A stretch of 64,000 bases of DNA. Source: Gracilimonas sp034520725. Its GTDB lineage: Bacteria; Bacteroidota; Rhodothermia; Balneolales; Balneolaceae. Positions within the stretch are counted from its first letter, which is position 1. Each line of letters starts with the position of its first letter. The translations under genes were made by a program, and so were the position numbers. Positions 61,605-64,000 of the stretch are shown here, piece after piece. Location: NCBI GenBank assembly GCA_034520725.1, contig JAXHNH010000020.1, positions 62,001-126,000 on the forward strand, read 5' to 3'. Under the pieces are notes generated by a model. It searched no databases. It was not told the origin of the DNA and worked only from the letters and a program-made list of their open reading frames with translations.

Positions 61605-61654
61605 AACCCAAAAGGCATCTCACCTCCCATTGGGTTAGTTTTTCGGGGTACAAA
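61605..61654 (-). terminator. Terminator-like hairpin after the second MBL-rhodanese gene
   Basis: Minus strand: TTTGTACCCCGAAAAAC, then AACCCAA-18-nt loop-TTGGGTT. The 17-nt leader at 61638-61654 is identical to that at 19301-19317. The hairpin lacks a long T tract, so termination strength is uncertain. Confidence 0.55.
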
Positions 61655-61740
61655 AACTTTACTCTCTTTTGACCAACCCCTTTGCGTTTCAGATAAATGC
61701 TGTAGTGGGCGAATGAAATCCGCCCTTTCGCATTCTATGA

Positions 61741-63162
61741 TCAGGCAGTCGCTTTTGCTTTTTTAGTATAGTTTGCCCACTCATCATCAATGAGAGTCAC
61801 TTCATAGCCGTTGCGCTGCAACAGGGCTGCTGCTACTGCAGAACGTCCGCCAGCCTGGCAAAAAACCACTATTTTTCTTTCGTTTGGTACTTCATCAAGT
61901 TTAGGAAGCAATCGTGTGTGGGCAATATTTTGCGCACCTTCGATGCTGCCTTCTTCACTTGTTTCTGATGCTTTGCGTACGTCAAGGATCTGAATCATAT
62001 CATCACCTATGTATTTATCGATACCATCAAACTTCTCAACAGGAAGTGTCTCAAGTTCACCACCGTGCTCAGCATAATGATCCAGGTCAACCGGTGTTAC
62101 ATAACCGATCACATTATCAAGACCGATTCTGTATAGATCCCGAACAGCTTCTGTTAGTTGATGTTCTTCAACGATCAGATAGATATCTTCATCTTCAGTT
62201 ATATACGAACCTGCAACGGTGTTGTATTGCTTGTTCAAAGGTGACAAGAGTGATCCCGGCAGATGACCCTGTGAGAATTCATCTCTTTCACGTGTATCAA
62301 GAACAGCCACATCAGTGTTTCCGGCAAGCTCACCCAGTTCTTTCAACGTCAGATGTTTAGGCTGAGGAAGACCTTTGATCACTTTAGGACCAATCTTGTT
62401 GTCTCTCTTCATGCGGGCAAAGTACAGTGGTGGCTCAGGCTGACCTTCCAGAATGAATTTCACAAAATCATCTTCTGAGGTCGCTGATTTGATTGATGCA
62501 TTATAGCGCAGCTCATAACCAACCGTTGTTTCAGGGATCGCACCAAGTGCTTTTCCGCATGCACTACCTGCACCGTGTCCCGGCCAGATCTGCATGAATT
62601 CAGGCACGCTCTTGAAATCTTCAACAGACTTGAATAGGGTTCGTGCTGATGGCTCCATTACATCTTTTTGTCCGGCTGCTGATTCAAGTAAGTCTGGGCG
62701 TCCAACATCGCCAACAAAAATAAAGTCACCGGTTGCGATACCAATTGGTTGATCAGCGGCGGCTCCATCCGTAATGAAATAACTTAAATGCTCCGGTGTA
62801 TGACCCGGTGTATGCCATGCTTTGAATGAGATGTTACCTATACTGAATTCATCACCGTCGTTTAGTAACTGATAATCATAGTCGCTGCCTATTATCCACT
62901 CATATTTCCAGTCTTTGTCACCTTCGTCAGATGCGTAAACTTTCACGCCTCTTTCGGCAAATTCACGCAGACCTGAAATAAAGTCGGCATGGATGTGTGT
63001 GTCAGCTGCCCCGACAATAGTCAGGTTTTCTTTTGCTGCAGCTTCAATGTATTGGTCAATGTCTCGCATTGGATCGATCACGATAGCTGTTCCTTCAGCC
63101 TGACAACCAACCATGTAAGCATACTGTGCTAATTTTTCGTCAAAGAATTGTTTGAAATACAT
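61741..63162 (-). CDS. MBL-fold/rhodanese fusion protein, second copy
   Basis: A 473-aa paralog of the protein at 49337, with the same three-domain plan: ETHE1-type metallo-beta-lactamase (DTHIHADFISGL about 55-66, TPGHTPEHLSY, GDFIFVGDVGRPDLLESA, WPGHGAGSACGKALG), a middle rhodanese-like domain without Cys (YLIVEEHQL), and a C-terminal rhodanese with VFCQAGGRSAVAAALL. The iron-ligand motifs are the same. Its place next to the YeeE/YedE genes suggests this copy handles sulfur taken up by that transporter. Confidence 0.93.
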   Translation of the reverse strand: MYFKQFFDEKLAQYAYMVGCQAEGTAIVIDPMRDIDQYIEAAAKENLTIVGAADTHIHADFISGLREFAERGVKVYASDEGDKDWKYEWIIGSDYDYQLLNDGDEFSIGNISFKAWHTPGHTPEHLSYFITDGAAADQPIGIATGDFIFVGDVGRPDLLESAAGQKDVMEPSARTLFKSVEDFKSVPEFMQIWPGHGAGSACGKALGAIPETTVGYELRYNASIKSATSEDDFVKFILEGQPEPPLYFARMKRDNKIGPKVIKGLPQPKHLTLKELGELAGNTDVAVLDTRERDEFSQGHLPGSLLSPLNKQYNTVAGSYITEDEDIYLIVEEHQLTEAVRDLYRIGLDNVIGYVTPVDLDHYAEHGGELETLPVEKFDGIDKYIGDDMIQILDVRKASETSEEGSIEGAQNIAHTRLLPKLDEVPNERKIVVFCQAGGRSAVAAALLQRNGYEVTLIDDEWANYTKKAKATA

Positions 63163-63197
63163 AATGTGTCTCCTGTGTTGTGTTTTAAATAATCTTG

Positions 63198-63265
63198 GGA
63201 TTCAGAACTAAGGACTCAGTAGTCAGATTATCACTTCTGAATTCTGATTCCTGCATTCTGAGTTC
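63198..63265. repeat. Imperfect inverted repeat of CTGA/TCAG units
   Basis: Left arm 63198-63226 and right arm 63237-63265 are complementary at about two thirds of positions, and both consist of TTCAG/CTCAG/TCTGA units. It fills most of the gap between the MBL-rhodanese and YeeE genes. May be a dispersed repeat or part of the promoter region. Confidence 0.4.
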
Positions 63266-63269
63266 TTCA

Positions 63270-63695
63270 TTAATGAGGTAAAGAATCTCGAAGCATACCA
63301 TAGACGTAAGTTCCTGCCATTGCTGATAAAATTGGGATGATCATCACGGTAATTCCGCTACCGAGAAGTGCAAACATTGGTCCGGGACAGGCTCCTAACA
63401 ATGCCCAGCCTAAGCCGAACATGCTTCCGCCAATAATGTATCGCTTCCATTGAGAAGCATCTTTTGGAGGTATAGTTATCGGATTGCCCTTGGTATCCTT
63501 AATGTTATTTTTCTTAATGATCTGTATTGAGATGATACCCACCACAATAGCCAGACCAATAATTCCGTACATGTGAATTGAATCAAACCGGAACATTTCC
63601 TGAATTCGAAACCACGATACGACCTCGGACTTCACCAAAATGAATCCAAAAGCCGTTCCAATAAGTAAGTATTTAAGATATTCTAAAATTTTCAT
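63270..63695 (-). CDS. YeeE/YedE-type (DUF6691) transporter half
   Basis: A 141-aa membrane protein, about four helices, with the sulfur-transport Cys motif LLGACPGPMFALLGSG (about 104-119) and GGSMFGLGWAL just before it. Together with the upstream gene it forms a split YeeE/YedE transporter, a family whose characterised member (TsuA) imports thiosulfate through conserved cysteines. It starts 19 nt after the upstream half ends. Confidence 0.88.
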   Translation of the reverse strand: MKILEYLKYLLIGTAFGFILVKSEVVSWFRIQEMFRFDSIHMYGIIGLAIVVGIISIQIIKKNNIKDTKGNPITIPPKDASQWKRYIIGGSMFGLGWALLGACPGPMFALLGSGITVMIIPILSAMAGTYVYGMLRDSLPH

Positions 63696-63714
63696 GCTTT
63701 TTCTTCTAAAAGGA

Positions 63715-64000
63715 TTATAGAATGATTGGGTAAATGAAGTAGGTCATGAGCAAGCCACCAATAAAAAAGCCAATAACGGCCGTCAGTGAGGCAAGTTGCA
63801 GGTCAGAAAGACCGGTTATTGCATGCCCGGATGTACATCCGCCGGCATATCGGGCCCCAAACCCTACCAGAAAACCACCAAGTATCAGGACGATAAGTCC
63901 TGCCGGGGTACCTAATGCCTCCCATGAGATCAGATCAACCGGTACCAATCCGCTAAAGTCGTTTATACCCAATGCCTGAAGATCAGCCGTAGTTGAAGCA
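63715..64000 (-). CDS. YeeE/YedE-type thiosulfate transporter half, 5' end missing
   Basis: The frame is open to the right edge of the window (ASTTADLQALGINDFSG...), so the start lies beyond it; 94 residues are visible. Membrane segments and the conserved GFGARYAGGCTSGHAITGLS motif, with the putative sulfur-relay Cys, identify the YeeE/YedE family. It pairs with the downstream half at 63270. The TTG at 63972 is internal and should not be taken as the start. Confidence 0.88.
   Translation of the reverse strand, partial: ASTTADLQALGINDFSGLVPVDLISWEALGTPAGLIVLILGGFLVGFGARYAGGCTSGHAITGLSDLQLASLTAVIGFFIGGLLMTYFIYPIIL

Noticed and set aside
1..64000. tRNA or rRNA genes, CRISPR arrays, prophage, biosynthetic cluster
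   Set aside because: I looked for T-loop-like GGTTCGAATCC sequences, regular spaced repeats and phage genes and found none. The PhzF-like gene alone is not evidence of phenazine synthesis.

Overview
The window looks like a stretch of chromosome from a marine, aerobic or microaerobic bacterium of the Bacteroidota/Balneolota lineage (a Balneola/Gracilimonas-like organism is my best guess). The reasons are: a murG-murC-ftsQ-ftsA-ftsZ order with several TTG/GTG starts, promoters with a Bacteroidota-type TAtcTTTG -7 box, a cbb3 oxidase as the visible terminal oxidase, a class II DAHP synthase and a TonB-dependent receptor. The assignment is inferred from gene content and was not tested by any search. 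No rRNA, tRNA, CRISPR array or prophage was seen.

Layout. 1-7.4 kb: the 3' end of the division and cell-wall (dcw) cluster, running ftsW (cut by the left edge), murG, murC, ftsQ, an unnamed 87-aa protein, ftsA, a hairpin-rich 353-bp gap, ftsZ and a terminator. 7.4-16.4 kb: a TSUP exporter and a PhzF protein, a TonB receptor, a REP-associated tyrosine transposase flanked by REP-like hairpins, a frameshifted mutS2, a VapBC toxin-antitoxin pair and an orphan antitoxin. 16.4-21.5 kb: a protein-quality-control block (clpB, a DegP-type protease, hsp20), with a good sigma-54 promoter in front of hsp20. 21.7-33 kb: housekeeping genes (DAHP synthase, a REC-adenylate cyclase, uvrA, secD, secF, a STAS protein, purA). 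33-45.7 kb: amino-acid, nucleotide and transport genes (sulfotransferase-like protein plus class IV aminotransferase, FAD/NAD reductase, solute symporter, glycosylasparaginase, rdgB, a SemiSWEET-like protein, an adenosine-kinase-like gene, a subtilase, a NUDIX hydrolase, a hydroxyacid dehydrogenase, crcB, ilvE). 45.8-49.3 kb: broken ppc and broken tag.

49.3-64 kb is the most distinctive part. A cbb3 oxidase operon (ccoS-N-O-P-I plus a SafE-type membrane protein) lies among sulfur genes: two paralogous metallo-beta-lactamase/rhodanese fusion proteins of persulfide-dioxygenase type, a membrane-anchored rhodanese, a SulP anion permease, and a YeeE/YedE-type thiosulfate-transporter pair cut by the right edge. 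Together these suggest import and oxidation of reduced sulfur feeding a high-affinity oxidase. The same area holds a decayed second copy of the SafE gene and a major-facilitator gene reduced to its two ends.

Four genes carry reading-frame lesions (mutS2, the subtilase, ppc, tag). Three of them each need removal of exactly one base, so base-level sequence error is a live alternative to true gene decay.
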